DNA of 64,000 nt from Mycolicibacterium sp. 018/SC-01/001. GTDB lineage: Bacteria > Actinomycetota > Actinomycetes > Mycobacteriales > Mycobacteriaceae. The notes beneath the pieces were generated by a model. The model did no database searches, was not told the origin of the DNA, and worked only from the letters and a program-made list of their open reading frames with translations. The DNA lies in contig NZ_VKAA01000008.1 in the NCBI RefSeq assembly GCF_007096635.1, positions 62,001 to 126,000 on the forward strand, given 5' to 3'. Shown piece after piece: positions 56,188 through 64,000 of the stretch. Each line of letters starts with the position of its first letter. Position 1 is the stretch's first letter. The translations under genes and the position numbers were made by a program.

Positions 56188-56193
56188 CGCGGC

Positions 56194-57132
56194 ATGGACC
56201 CGGGTGACGGCCGCAGGCGGCACTACCACGACTTCTACAGCGCGTCCGCCGAGCGGTCGGCGCACGATCGGCCGCTGTGGCTGGTGGTGGGCAACTGCCA
56301 GGCCGAGGCGCTGCGCCGCGTCCTCGACAGCGTGCCCACCGGACCCTACCGAACCGTCCGGATTCCGCCGGTTCACGAACTGACACAACAGGATCTGCCG
56401 CACCTCGATGCGTTGCTCGGGCAGGCAGCGGTGCTGCTGAGCCAACCGATCCGGCCCGACTACAGAGACCTGCCTCTCGGCACGCTCCAGCTCGTTGCGC
56501 GGCTGAACCCCGCTGCGAAAGCCGTGCGGTGGCCGGTGATCCGTTACGCCGGCCTGTACCCTTTCCAGGTCATCGTCCGGCGGCCGGCCGACCGCTCGCT
56601 GACCCCGCCGGTGGTGCCGTATCACGACCTGCGGACCATCGCGGCGGCACGTGCGGGGCACGGGCCGGACGACCCGTGGGACGTCGACGTCAGCGGTGAG
56701 CAACTGCGAGCGGTGGCCGCGTCGAGCCGCGAGGAGCTGGCGATGCGAGAGGCCCGGGACTGTGACCTCGGAGTATCGGATCTGTTGGCGGACTTCGGTG
56801 TTGACGCCGCCCACACGATCAACCATCCCGGCAACCCGGTGTTGATCGCGCTCGCTCAGCGCATCCTCGATCATCTGGCAGCGCACGTGACGGCCGGTCC
56901 CGTCGACACCGTGCTGCTGTCCTCGGTGACCGCCCCCCTGGAGGCGCGGGTCCTCGATGCGTTGGGGCTGGCCGGCACACCGCGGCCGGCGTGGTGTCAG
57001 GACGGGATCGCCATCTCGGCCCAGGAGGTGCATGCCGCACAGTTGGCGTGGTACGGCGCCCATCGCGACTTCCTCGAGTTGGCCGTGCAGCGTCATCGAA
57101 ATGTCATGGATGCGCTGGGGTTGCTCGCATGA
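56194..57132 (+). CDS. WcbI-type polysaccharide biosynthesis protein (putative acyl/acetyltransferase)
   Basis: The 312-aa protein matches the WcbI family, whose founder is in the Burkholderia capsule locus and is a CoA-binding putative acetyltransferase. The conserved start LVVGNCQAEALRRVL has GNCQ at 33-36, and a segment ending RWPVIRYAGLYPF follows. It would acylate or modify a sugar of the product. It is the first gene of the right wing and overlaps the next by 4 nt. Confidence 0.82.
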   Translation: MDPGDGRRRHYHDFYSASAERSAHDRPLWLVVGNCQAEALRRVLDSVPTGPYRTVRIPPVHELTQQDLPHLDALLGQAAVLLSQPIRPDYRDLPLGTLQLVARLNPAAKAVRWPVIRYAGLYPFQVIVRRPADRSLTPPVVPYHDLRTIAAARAGHGPDDPWDVDVSGEQLRAVAASSREELAMREARDCDLGVSDLLADFGVDAAHTINHPGNPVLIALAQRILDHLAAHVTAGPVDTVLLSSVTAPLEARVLDALGLAGTPRPAWCQDGIAISAQEVHAAQLAWYGAHRDFLELAVQRHRNVMDALGLLA

Positions 57133-58085
57133 CCGTGACCCAGGCGCTGATCGGTCCCCGTCACCACGGTGTGGTCCGGTTCGGGCTCGCGCTGCCCCTG
57201 CCGCACGTGTGGTCGCCGGACATCGCCGGCCTGCCGCCCCTCGCCGGCGGCGGGGTGCACCTGCAGTTCACCGATCGTCTGTTCGGGGACACCCCCGAAG
57301 CAGCCGCCCGTGCCGTCGCGGCGATCGCCCGCCGCGCCCGCATCACGGCCACGCTGCACGACCTCCCGCAGCGTTCGGATGGCCGCATCGCCGACCGGCG
57401 GGCGGCCGCCTACGCCGAGGTGATCACGCAGTCCGCCGGCGTGGCGGTGAGCAGTGAGCACGAGCGAGATCTGTTGTGCGACATCGGGGTCGACGTGTCG
57501 TCGATCGCGGTGATCCCGCTGCCCATTGCGCCGCCGGCGGCCGCTCGCTGCCGCGTGACGGATGTCCGCGCCATCGGTGTGTTCGGGTTCCTGTACCCGG
57601 GCAAGGGGCATGACGAGGTGCTCGACGCGAGCGCGGACCTGCCGTGCGACGTCGAGATCCACGCGATCGGCGAACCGTCGGCCGGCCACGACGATCTCGT
57701 GGACCAGCTGAGCACCCGTGCCGCCGCTCAGGGCCGACGGTTCCGCGTCACGGGACACGTCGACGACGACAGGCTGGTCGACGTTCTGCAGATGGTGGCG
57801 GTGCCCGTCGTCGCGCACACCCACGTTTCGGCCTCCGGGTCGCTCGGCTCGTGGCTCACGGCGGCGCGCCGTCCCGTCGTCGCGACGAACCGGTACACCC
57901 GCGAGATCGCCCACCGCAATCCCGGCATGCTCACGCTCTATCCGCCGCACGGTCTCGGGGACGCGCTGAAGCATGCCCTCGACAACCCGCAATCCACCTG
58001 GCTCGCTGCCGATCTGGTGCCCAGGCCGACGCCGGCCGACACTGCAGACGCGTACCGAGACTTCGTCCGCCGGTGGCACTCGTGA
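57129..58085 (+). CDS. Glycosyltransferase, GT-B (GT4-like)
   Basis: The 318-aa protein has an N-domain with RFGLALPLPHVWSPDI and a C-domain beginning AIGVFGFLYPGKGHDEVLDA, the donor-site pattern of GT4 enzymes, followed by SASGSLGSWLTAARRPVVAT. The canonical second acidic E(x7)E is less clear, so activity or donor may differ. It overlaps both neighbours by 4 nt. Confidence 0.8.
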   Translation: MTVTQALIGPRHHGVVRFGLALPLPHVWSPDIAGLPPLAGGGVHLQFTDRLFGDTPEAAARAVAAIARRARITATLHDLPQRSDGRIADRRAAAYAEVITQSAGVAVSSEHERDLLCDIGVDVSSIAVIPLPIAPPAAARCRVTDVRAIGVFGFLYPGKGHDEVLDASADLPCDVEIHAIGEPSAGHDDLVDQLSTRAAAQGRRFRVTGHVDDDRLVDVLQMVAVPVVAHTHVSASGSLGSWLTAARRPVVATNRYTREIAHRNPGMLTLYPPHGLGDALKHALDNPQSTWLAADLVPRPTPADTADAYRDFVRRWHS

Positions 58086-59416
58086 GCGCACAGCTGTTCC
58101 CGCTGACCGACGGCAGGTTCTGCGTGCCGGGCAACGGGTGGCATGCGCTCGACGGCCGGCCCGGCAGGATGGCGTCCATCGCCGTCGTCGTTCCGTTCTA
58201 CGACCAGCAGGCCGACCTCGACAGGCTGCTCGCCGCGTTGGATCTGCAGGACTATCCGGTAGAGCTGATCGATGTCGTGGTCGCCGACGACGGTTCTCCG
58301 GTACCGCCCGACACGTCGTCATCGTCGTTGCGCTGCAGCGTGGTTCGTCAACCCGACCGCGGGTTCCGCGCTGCAGCGGCACGCAATCTGGGAGCGGCCG
58401 CGGCGAACGGAGAAGTCCTGTGTTTCCTGGACGCCGACACCCTCCCCGAACCCGGCTACCTTCGGGAGATCACCCGGCTTCCGTCTCTGCTGCCGGATGC
58501 CCTGGTGGTCGGCCGGCGCCGCCACGCCGACCTCGACGGCTGGCCGGCGGCCGACGTGGCGCGGTGGTGGGCGGGAGAGCGCTGCCCCGTGGTGCTCGAC
58601 GAGCCGCGTTGGCTGGCCGACGCCTACGTGCGCACCGGCGATCTCGCGACCGTCGATCACACCGCGTACCGCTACGTGATCAGCTCCGTGATGTGTTGCA
58701 GCCGAGAGTTGTTCGACTACTGCGGAGGGTTCGACGAGTCCTTCGGCCAATACGGGGGTGAGGACTGGGAGTTCGCCCACCGGGCAGCCGTGTGCGGCGC
58801 GGTGTTCCACCACGCGCGCCGCGCGGTGGCCTGGCACAACGGCCCCGACTGGGGCGGGCGGGAAGTGGCCGACCGCGCGGCGGCCAAGAACACCGAAGCT
58901 CTCGCGCTGGCGCGGCTGATCACCGATCCGGACGCCCGCACCCACGGACTGCATTACGAGATTCCCGAAGTGGCAGTCGAACTCGATGCCGACGGGCACG
59001 GACTGGGGTCCCTCGTCGCCACACTCGCCGGCTTGCTCACCCATGACGTCGGTATCTGGATCACCGGGGCGGACGCGGAATCCCTGTACGCGCGCGCCCA
59101 GCTGCAGGACGGGCGCGTCCACGTCGGCCCGGTGCCCCAGGGGATCCGTCGCCGGGCACGGTTCCTCGTCACCGTGACGGGGCGGGCCGTGCTCGCCCCG
59201 CGGGGCGTCGCCGAACTCGTGGACGTCTGCACACGACCCGGTGTCACCGAGGTCCGTGTGAGCGGTGCAGCCGCTGAGGTGGTGTGCCGAGCCTCCTGGG
59301 CGGTGCATCGGCAGGCGCGCTGGCAGATCCGGGACGCATTCGGGGTCGTCGAGCAGGTCGACGGCGAGGTGGTCGGCATGACCGTGGTGGACGCCGAACT
59401 CGATCTGTCCTGGTGA
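58082..59416 (+). CDS. Glycosyltransferase, GT2 with GT7-type segment and C-terminal extension
   Basis: The 444-aa enzyme has a GT2 core (about 30-245) with VVVPFYDQQADL, the metal motif FLDADT with DAD at 117-119 and GEDWEF at 226-231. A ~150-residue C-terminal extension (about 291-444) has alternating strands and helices but no DxD and looks like a degenerate second domain or an acceptor-recognition module. The GTG at 58082 overlaps the previous stop (GTGA). It ends the right wing. Confidence 0.87.
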   Translation: MSAQLFPLTDGRFCVPGNGWHALDGRPGRMASIAVVVPFYDQQADLDRLLAALDLQDYPVELIDVVVADDGSPVPPDTSSSSLRCSVVRQPDRGFRAAAARNLGAAAANGEVLCFLDADTLPEPGYLREITRLPSLLPDALVVGRRRHADLDGWPAADVARWWAGERCPVVLDEPRWLADAYVRTGDLATVDHTAYRYVISSVMCCSRELFDYCGGFDESFGQYGGEDWEFAHRAAVCGAVFHHARRAVAWHNGPDWGGREVADRAAAKNTEALALARLITDPDARTHGLHYEIPEVAVELDADGHGLGSLVATLAGLLTHDVGIWITGADAESLYARAQLQDGRVHVGPVPQGIRRRARFLVTVTGRAVLAPRGVAELVDVCTRPGVTEVRVSGAAAEVVCRASWAVHRQARWQIRDAFGVVEQVDGEVVGMTVVDAELDLSW

Positions 59417-59427
59417 GAGCGCAGGCG

Positions 59428-59433
59428 TAGGTT
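59428..59433 (+). promoter_or_regulatory. -10 element of a leaderless promoter for the DinB-like gene
   Basis: TAGGTT, 6 nt before the ATG at 59440; it gives this gene a promoter separate from the glycan operon. Confidence 0.45.
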
Positions 59434-59439
59434 GGCCTC

Positions 59440-59958
59440 ATGGCCGACATCGACGCCGCCCGTGAACTCCTGCGTGACTCGTTCACCCGTCTGATCGAGC
59501 ACGCCGACGATCTGACCGACGGGCTCACCGACGAGGTGGCCTACTACCGGCCGACGCCGGAGGCCAACACCATCACCTGGCTGCTCTGGCACAGCGCCCG
59601 CATCCAGGACGCGCAACTGTGTGACATCGCGGGCATCGAGCAGGTGTGGTTCCGCGAGGGCTGGGTGGACCGCTTCGCGTTGGACCTGCCGCGTGGCGCC
59701 CACGGCTACGGCCACACCCCCGAGGACGTCGCGAAGGTGCGCGCATCGGCGGACCTGCTCGCGGGTTACTACCACGCGGTGCACCGGGAGTGCCTGTCGT
59801 ATGTCGCGTCGGTATCGGGGGAGGACCTGGCCCGCGTGATCGACAAGCGCTGGACACCGCCGGTGACGGCCAGTGCGCGCCTGGTCAGCATCATCGACGA
59901 CGCGGCCCAGCACCTCGGGCAAGCCGCGTACATCCGGGGCATCGTCCCGCAGAATTGA
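59440..59958 (+). CDS. DinB-superfamily (DUF664/mycothiol-dependent-enzyme-like) protein
   Basis: The 172-aa four-helix-bundle protein begins DAARELLRDSFTRLIEHADDL and has the metal-binding His residues in LLWHSARIQD and AAQHLGQAAY. DinB-fold proteins include mycothiol- and bacillithiol-dependent S-transferases and isomerases; actinobacteria have many of unknown substrate. It is 23 bp after the glycan operon but has its own -10 motif. Confidence 0.86.
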   Translation: MADIDAARELLRDSFTRLIEHADDLTDGLTDEVAYYRPTPEANTITWLLWHSARIQDAQLCDIAGIEQVWFREGWVDRFALDLPRGAHGYGHTPEDVAKVRASADLLAGYYHAVHRECLSYVASVSGEDLARVIDKRWTPPVTASARLVSIIDDAAQHLGQAAYIRGIVPQN

Positions 59959-59999
59959 CACCTGTCAACCCCGCCTGCGACGTGGGTCACACCGCTGGT

Positions 60000-60005
60000 T
60001 AGAGT
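60000..60005 (+). promoter_or_regulatory. -10 element of a leaderless promoter for the aldehyde dehydrogenase
   Basis: TAGAGT, 7 nt before the ATG at 60013. A GAGGG also lies in the gap and might act as a weak ribosome-binding site if transcription starts upstream. Confidence 0.4.
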
Positions 60006-60012
60006 GAGGGTC

Positions 60013-61533
60013 ATGACTGCGACTTCCGACGTCACGCCCTTCACCGGCACCGGCACGATCCTCAACCCCGCGACCGGCGCCCTGGCTGGTCAGGTGCACT
60101 GGACCGACGCCGCCGAGGTGCCGCGCATCGCCGGGGCCCTGCGCGACGCGCAACGCGAGTGGGAGGCCCGCGGCGCGGCCGGGCGGGCGAAGGTGCTGGC
60201 CCGCTACGCGGTGTGGCTCGGGGAGCACCGCGCCGAGGTCGAGGAGCTGCTGATCGCCGAAACGGGCAAATCGGCGACGGACGCGGCGCAGGAGGTGCCG
60301 CTGATCCTGATGATCCTGTCGTACTACGTGCGCACCATGGAGAAGGCGCTCGCGCCCGACCACCGCCCGGCGGCGCTGCCGTTCCTGTCGATCAAGAAGA
60401 TCGAGGTGCACTACCGGCCCCGCCCGGTCGTCGGGATCATCGCGCCGTGGAACTACCCGGTCGCCAACGCGCTGATGGATGCCGTCGGTGCGCTCGCCGC
60501 CGGCTGCGCGGTGCTGCTCAAGCCCTCCGAACGCACGCCGCTGACCGCCGAACTGCTGCTGCGCGGGTGGCTCGACTCGGGCGCGCCCGACGTGCTGGCC
60601 CTGGCTCAGGGCGCGCGGGAGGTGTCCGAGGCCGTCATCGACAATGCCGACTACGTCCAGTTCACCGGGTCCAGCGCCACGGGCGCGAAGGTGGCCGAGC
60701 GGGCCGCCCGCCGGCTCATCCCCGTCAGCCTGGAACTCGGCGGCAAGGACCCGATGATCGTGCTCGAAGACGCCGACATCGAGCTCGCGGCCCATGCCGC
60801 CGTCTGGGGCGCGATGTTCAACGCCGGACAGACCTGTGTGTCGGTCGAGCGGGTGTACGTGCTGGAGCCGGTCTACGACCAGTTCGTCGACGCCGTGGTC
60901 CGCGATGTGCGCAAGCTCCAGATGGGCGCCGGCGACGGCCATCACTTCGGCGCGATGATCGACGAGGCCCAGGTGGCGGTCACCGAGCGTCACGTTGCCG
61001 ATGCGCTGGCCAAGGGTGCGCGCGCACTGACCGGCGGAAAACGCCGTCCGGGCACCGGCAGCTTCTACGAACCCACCGTGCTGGTGGATGTCGACCACTC
61101 GATGGCGGCCATGACCGAGGAGACGTTCGGTCCGACGCTGCCGATCATGAAGGTGTCGTCGGTGGCCGAGGCGGTCCGGTTGGCCAACGACAGCCCCTAC
61201 GGACTGTCGGCCGCAGTGTTCTCCCGCGATGTCGAGCGCGCCAAAGAGGTTGCCGTGCAACTGGATTGCGGCGCGGTCAACATCAATGACGTGATCTCCA
61301 ACCTGATGTGCACCACCGCCCCGATGGGTGGCTGGAAGACCTCGGGCATCGGGGCGCGCTTCGGCGGACCCGAAGGGCTGCGCAAGTTCTGCCGCGTCGA
61401 GACCGTGGTGAGCCCTCGCACGGCCGCGGGCGCGGGCGGCAACTACTACAACAACTCCCAGCGCGCGCTCAAGCGGATGAACACGATGATGACCAAGCTC
61501 GCGCTGATCCGCCCCAAGCGCGTCGCGAAGTAA
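60013..61533 (+). CDS. gabD2: Aldehyde dehydrogenase, succinate-semialdehyde dehydrogenase-like
   Basis: The 506-aa NAD(P)-dependent dehydrogenase has IIAPWNYPV, the catalytic Glu in LELGGKDPM, the catalytic Cys in NAGQTCVSVERVY and the late ETFGPTLPIM motif. It resembles GabD2, annotated as succinate-semialdehyde dehydrogenase in mycobacteria, and has a C-terminal ~70-residue basic extension. The ATG at 60013 is preferred; GTG 60004 is in frame. Aldehyde specificity is not provable from sequence. Confidence 0.87.
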   Translation: MTATSDVTPFTGTGTILNPATGALAGQVHWTDAAEVPRIAGALRDAQREWEARGAAGRAKVLARYAVWLGEHRAEVEELLIAETGKSATDAAQEVPLILMILSYYVRTMEKALAPDHRPAALPFLSIKKIEVHYRPRPVVGIIAPWNYPVANALMDAVGALAAGCAVLLKPSERTPLTAELLLRGWLDSGAPDVLALAQGAREVSEAVIDNADYVQFTGSSATGAKVAERAARRLIPVSLELGGKDPMIVLEDADIELAAHAAVWGAMFNAGQTCVSVERVYVLEPVYDQFVDAVVRDVRKLQMGAGDGHHFGAMIDEAQVAVTERHVADALAKGARALTGGKRRPGTGSFYEPTVLVDVDHSMAAMTEETFGPTLPIMKVSSVAEAVRLANDSPYGLSAAVFSRDVERAKEVAVQLDCGAVNINDVISNLMCTTAPMGGWKTSGIGARFGGPEGLRKFCRVETVVSPRTAAGAGGNYYNNSQRALKRMNTMMTKLALIRPKRVAK

Positions 61534-61581
61534 GCCACCCGCTGTTCACCCGGCGGTCACGTTCTCGACGGCAGGGCTGGA

Positions 61582-61587
61582 TAGCTT
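61582..61587 (+). promoter_or_regulatory. -10 element of a leaderless promoter for ppk2
   Basis: TAGCTT, 6 nt before the GTG at 61594. Confidence 0.4.
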
Positions 61588-61593
61588 GCGCCG

Positions 61594-62451
61594 GTGAGCT
61601 TGGATGCCTCGGGTTATGACGTCATCGACGATGACGACGACGATCCCGTCCTGATGCTGCGCCCCACCGGCGAGATCGTCGACACCTGGCGCGAGAACTA
61701 CCCGTACGACGAGCGTATGACGCGGGACGAGTACGAGGAGCAGAAGCGGCTGCTGCAGATCGAATTGCTGAAGCTGCAGAAGTGGAGTCAGGCCCACGGC
61801 CACCGGCACGTGATCGTGTTCGAGGGTCGCGATGCGGCAGGTAAGGGCGGCACCATCAAGCGCTTCATGGAGCATCTCAACCCGCGCGGCGCCCGCGTCG
61901 TCGCGCTGGAGAAGCCCACGGAGAAGGAACAGACGCAGTGGTACTTTCAGCGCTACGTCACGCACCTGCCGTCCGCGGGAGAGATCGTGCTGTTCGACCG
62001 GTCCTGGTACAACCGCGCCGGCGTGGAGCGCGTGATGAGCTATTGCTCGGCCAAGCAGCACGCGGAGTTCATCCGGCAGGCGCCGCTGTTCGAGCAGATG
62101 CTCGTCAACGACGGGATCAGCCTCACCAAGCTGTGGTTCTCGGTGACCCAGTCCGAGCAGCGCACCCGCTTCACGATCCGGCAGGTCGACCCGGTGCGGC
62201 AGTGGAAGCTCTCGCCCACCGACCTGGCGTCGCTGGACAAGTGGGACGACTACACGGCGGCCAAAGAGGACATGTTCGCCTGGACCGACACCGAGATCGC
62301 CCCGTGGGTGGTGGTCAAGAGCAACGACAAGAAGCGCGCCCGCATCAACGCCATGCGCCACGTGCTGAGTAAATTCGACTACGACAACAAGGACCACGAG
62401 GTGGTCGGCCGGCCCGACCCGTTGATCGTGGGACGCGCGCTGGCCGACTGA
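61594..62451 (+). CDS. ppk2: Polyphosphate kinase 2
   Basis: PPK2 uses polyphosphate to phosphorylate nucleotides (for example GDP to GTP) in the cytosol. The 285-aa product is of the short one-domain type. It has Walker A FEGRDAAGKGGTIKRF near residue 76, the lid RWPxxE-like basic residues and the Walker B FDRSWYNRAGVE. The N-terminus starts with a run of Asp (DDDDDDP). It resembles Rv3232c. A membrane protein follows after 30 bp. Confidence 0.92.
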   Translation: MSLDASGYDVIDDDDDDPVLMLRPTGEIVDTWRENYPYDERMTRDEYEEQKRLLQIELLKLQKWSQAHGHRHVIVFEGRDAAGKGGTIKRFMEHLNPRGARVVALEKPTEKEQTQWYFQRYVTHLPSAGEIVLFDRSWYNRAGVERVMSYCSAKQHAEFIRQAPLFEQMLVNDGISLTKLWFSVTQSEQRTRFTIRQVDPVRQWKLSPTDLASLDKWDDYTAAKEDMFAWTDTEIAPWVVVKSNDKKRARINAMRHVLSKFDYDNKDHEVVGRPDPLIVGRALAD

Positions 62452-62481
62452 CCACCCGCGTTCCGACAGGAGGGACGCGCG

Positions 62482-63366
62482 GTGCGCTTTCTCGCCACGC
62501 TGATGCTGTGGCTGCTGACGACGCTCGCGCTGGCGATCGCGGTGCCCGCGGGGTGGGCTCAGCTGAGCATCGTCGACGAGGACGGGTATGCCGCGCTGGC
62601 CGCCCGCGCGGCGGGCGACTCCCGCCTGCAGGACGCGATGGCCGGCGAGCTGACCACCCAGATCATCGCGCTGGGTGCCGACAACGGCTATCAGCTCAAT
62701 CCCCAGCTGGTGCGTGCCGTCGCCGACTCCTACACCCGCAACTCCGGTTTCCCCGGGCAGTTCGCCCAGGCCAACCGGATCGCGCACCGCTGGATGTTCA
62801 CCGGCGCGGTGCCCGAGGGCAATTCGACCGACCGGTGGCTGATCGACATCGCGCCGATGCTGTCGGACCCCTCGTTCCACGCCACGCTCGGCAGCCTCGA
62901 CCTGGCAGTGCCGCCGACGCTGACCGTGCCGATCACGGTCGAATCGCCCGATCTGCGTCCCGGCAAGCTGCGCCCGCTGGCCACCTGGGGTCCGTGGGCG
63001 AGCATCGGTGCCGCGGTGCTGACCGGTGTGCTGGCGCTGCTGACGCTCGCGGCAGCCCGGTCGAAGGGTCGCGCGCTGTGTGCGCTCGGGGTGTCGGCGC
63101 TGCTGGTCGGCGCCGCCGGCTGGGCAGGCATCGAGATCGGACGGCGCTTCGTCGACGCGGCGGTGAACAGGACGACCGGCGACATCCGCACCGTGGCCGA
63201 GGTGATGGTGCGCACCGCCGAGGACAGCGCCCACTTCTGGCTCAACATCACGCTGGTCACCGGCATCGGCCTCGTCGTGCTCGGCGTGCTGGGTGCCACC
63301 GTGGGTGCCGCGCTGCGCCGGACTACAGGCGGTCCATCATCCGTGACATCGCCGCGCTCTCGATGA
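62482..63366 (+). CDS. Multi-pass membrane protein of unknown function
   Basis: The 294-aa protein has an N-terminal hydrophobic segment (about 5-25) that may be a signal or anchor, an extracellular region of ~150 residues and three further TM helices (about 172-194, 200-220 and 253-280). I recognise no family. AGGAGG lies before the GTG at 62482, 30 bp after ppk2, so it is probably in the ppk2 transcript. Its 3' end overlaps by 44 bp a small gene on the opposite strand. Confidence 0.75.
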   Translation: MRFLATLMLWLLTTLALAIAVPAGWAQLSIVDEDGYAALAARAAGDSRLQDAMAGELTTQIIALGADNGYQLNPQLVRAVADSYTRNSGFPGQFAQANRIAHRWMFTGAVPEGNSTDRWLIDIAPMLSDPSFHATLGSLDLAVPPTLTVPITVESPDLRPGKLRPLATWGPWASIGAAVLTGVLALLTLAAARSKGRALCALGVSALLVGAAGWAGIEIGRRFVDAAVNRTTGDIRTVAEVMVRTAEDSAHFWLNITLVTGIGLVVLGVLGATVGAALRRTTGGPSSVTSPRSR

Positions 63367-63478
63367 AGTCCTGATGACGCGGGTGCAGGTGCACATCCCA
63401 GTCTGATCTGACGTGCTTCGGATGCTTGGCCCGCCACTGCGTCAGCGCCGTCGTCGGATGCGGCATGTGGATCGTCAT
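63323..63478 (-). CDS. Small His-rich protein, 51 aa, unknown function
   Basis: This frame encodes a basic, His-rich protein ([10 protein letters not shown] start; [19 protein letters not shown] end). AGGGGGA lies 5 nt before the ATG at 63478, a good Shine-Dalgarno, and a perfect tandem 11-mer lies upstream. The protein overlaps the end of the convergent membrane-protein gene by 44 bp. Such overlap could be chance, but the start signals and His pattern argue for a real gene. An internal ATG at 63466 is possible. No known family. Confidence 0.6.
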   Translation of the reverse strand: MTIHMPHPTTALTQWRAKHPKHVRSDWDVHLHPRHQDFIESAAMSRMMDRL

Positions 63479-63493
63479 CGGAGTCCCCCTTGG

Positions 63494-63515
63494 TTCGACA
63501 ATCTTTCGACAATCT
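63494..63515. repeat. Perfect tandem 11-mer upstream of the small protein gene
   Basis: TTCGACAATCT occurs twice without a gap (63494-63504 and 63505-63515), 16 bp before the start of the small minus-strand gene. It may be a double operator with ATTGTCGA half-sites. Function is inferred. Confidence 0.55.
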
Positions 63516-63641
63516 GTGGAAAGAATCGTCACTCGCGTCAACGGCGGCGGCGTCAGTGACCTGGTACTGCATCTCGGGGTACACCAGTGGACCACGCCTG
63601 AGTGTCGGGTCCGACCACCGATCGGGCAGTCTGGTGTCACG

Positions 63642-64000
63642 ATGACGACTGCCCGACCGCTCCTGGCGCCCACCGCGGGTGCCGACCCCGATGAGCTGTT
63701 CACCTCCTTCGCCGCGTGGGCCGAGAACAGCGGCACTCCGTTGTACCCGGCGCAGGAAGAAGCGTTGATCGAGTTCGTCAGCGGAGCAAACGTCGTCCTC
63801 GCGACGCCGACCGGGTCGGGCAAGTCCCTCGTCGCGACCGGGGCGCAGTACGCGTCGCTGGCCGCGAGGCGGCGCAGCTTCTACACCGCGCCGATCAAGG
63901 CGCTGGTGAGTGAGAAGTTCTTCGCGCTGTGCGGGATCTTCGGGCCGGAGAACGTGGGCATGCTGACCGGGGATGCCGCTGTCAACGCTGCAGCGCCGAT
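63642..64000 (+). CDS. DEAD/DEVH-box (SKI2-like, DUF3516-type) helicase, 5' part
   Basis: The first 119 codons of a large SF2 helicase are present; the rest lies beyond the window. Visible are a Q-motif-like YPAQEEAL, Walker [10 protein letters not shown] at 54-62, motif Ia-like [11 protein letters not shown] and the GDAAVN motif Ib region. The start and motif spacing resemble mycobacterial RNA-helicase-type proteins with a C-terminal DUF3516 domain; that domain cannot be checked here. Likely role is RNA or DNA unwinding. Confidence 0.88.
   Translation, partial: MTTARPLLAPTAGADPDELFTSFAAWAENSGTPLYPAQEEALIEFVSGANVVLATPTGSGKSLVATGAQYASLAARRRSFYTAPIKALVSEKFFALCGIFGPENVGMLTGDAAVNAAAP

Noticed and set aside
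55018..57096. A longer version of the first left-wing glycosyltransferase starting inside the WcbI gene
   Set aside because: The extra 330 residues show no glycosyltransferase similarity and are antisense to a well-supported gene; the GTG at 56100 gives a normal-length enzyme.

Overview
The window is high-GC actinobacterial DNA from a mycobacterium, most likely a rapidly growing (Mycolicibacterium-type) species. The main evidence is gene order. thiD, xthA, a GNAT gene, def, a DUF3263 gene, a LytR_C gene, sodC, a GCS2 ligase, a Lon-N gene, a tandem AAA ATPase, pssA, psd, moeA2, an SDR and groEL2 follow the order I know from the Mycobacterium tuberculosis Rv0421c-Rv0440 region. Here that backbone is interrupted by three insertions. 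Supporting evidence is GTG starts, 4-nt ATGA/GTGA gene overlaps, TANNNT-N6/7-start leaderless promoters, a mycobacterial SOS box and CIRCE operators ahead of groEL2.

Layout. 1-3.6 kb: truncated Baeyer-Villiger monooxygenase, septum-formation-domain membrane protein, alpha/beta hydrolase and thiD behind a TPP riboswitch. 3.8-8.5 kb: MFS exporter, a DUF222/HNH (13E12-type) gene with a LexA box on its start codon and an in-frame stop cutting off its C-terminal tail, and a polytopic membrane protein. 8.5-12.5 kb: a tightly coupled minus-strand operon of def, GNAT, xthA and three single-TM exported proteins. 12.7-16 kb: plus-strand DUF3263, LytR_C, sodC, GCS2 ligase, Lon-N. 16-24.4 kb: cation block with a complete Mrp (MnhAB-C-D-E-F-G) antiporter operon, a TrkA-type NAD-binding protein and a divergent CPA1 antiporter. 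24.4-31.7 kb: exported duplicated-domain protein, tandem AAA ATPase, pssA, psd, moeA2, SDR. 31.7-42.5 kb: HAD phosphatase, SRPBCC, FAD monooxygenase, LuxR regulator, SF2 helicase, cupin, a second SDR divergent from a TetR regulator, a CtaG-like protein and two convergent paralogous VWA proteins. 42.5-45.6 kb: groEL2 with two CIRCE boxes and a strong terminator, then a GGDEF cyclase. 45.6-51.5 kb: MHS transporter, oxidoreductases, CMD, D-aminoacylase-type amidohydrolase, VOC protein. 51.5-59.4 kb: a divergent eight-gene glycan locus. 59.4-64 kb: DinB protein, aldehyde dehydrogenase, PPK2, membrane protein, a 51-aa small protein and the start of a large DEAD/DEVH helicase.

How the genes work together. 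The Mrp, TrkA and CPA1 genes form a Na+/K+/pH homeostasis module. psd and pssA make phosphatidylethanolamine from CDP-diacylglycerol and serine. The glycan locus has two translationally coupled wings around a 93-bp promoter region. One wing encodes four glycosyltransferases and a methyltransferase; the other encodes a WcbI-type protein and two more glycosyltransferases. It has no visible flippase or polymerase, and I know of no characterised counterpart, so it is the best candidate here for an undescribed system.

No intergenic gap exceeds about 300 bases. I saw no tRNA, rRNA, insertion sequence, prophage or CRISPR array.
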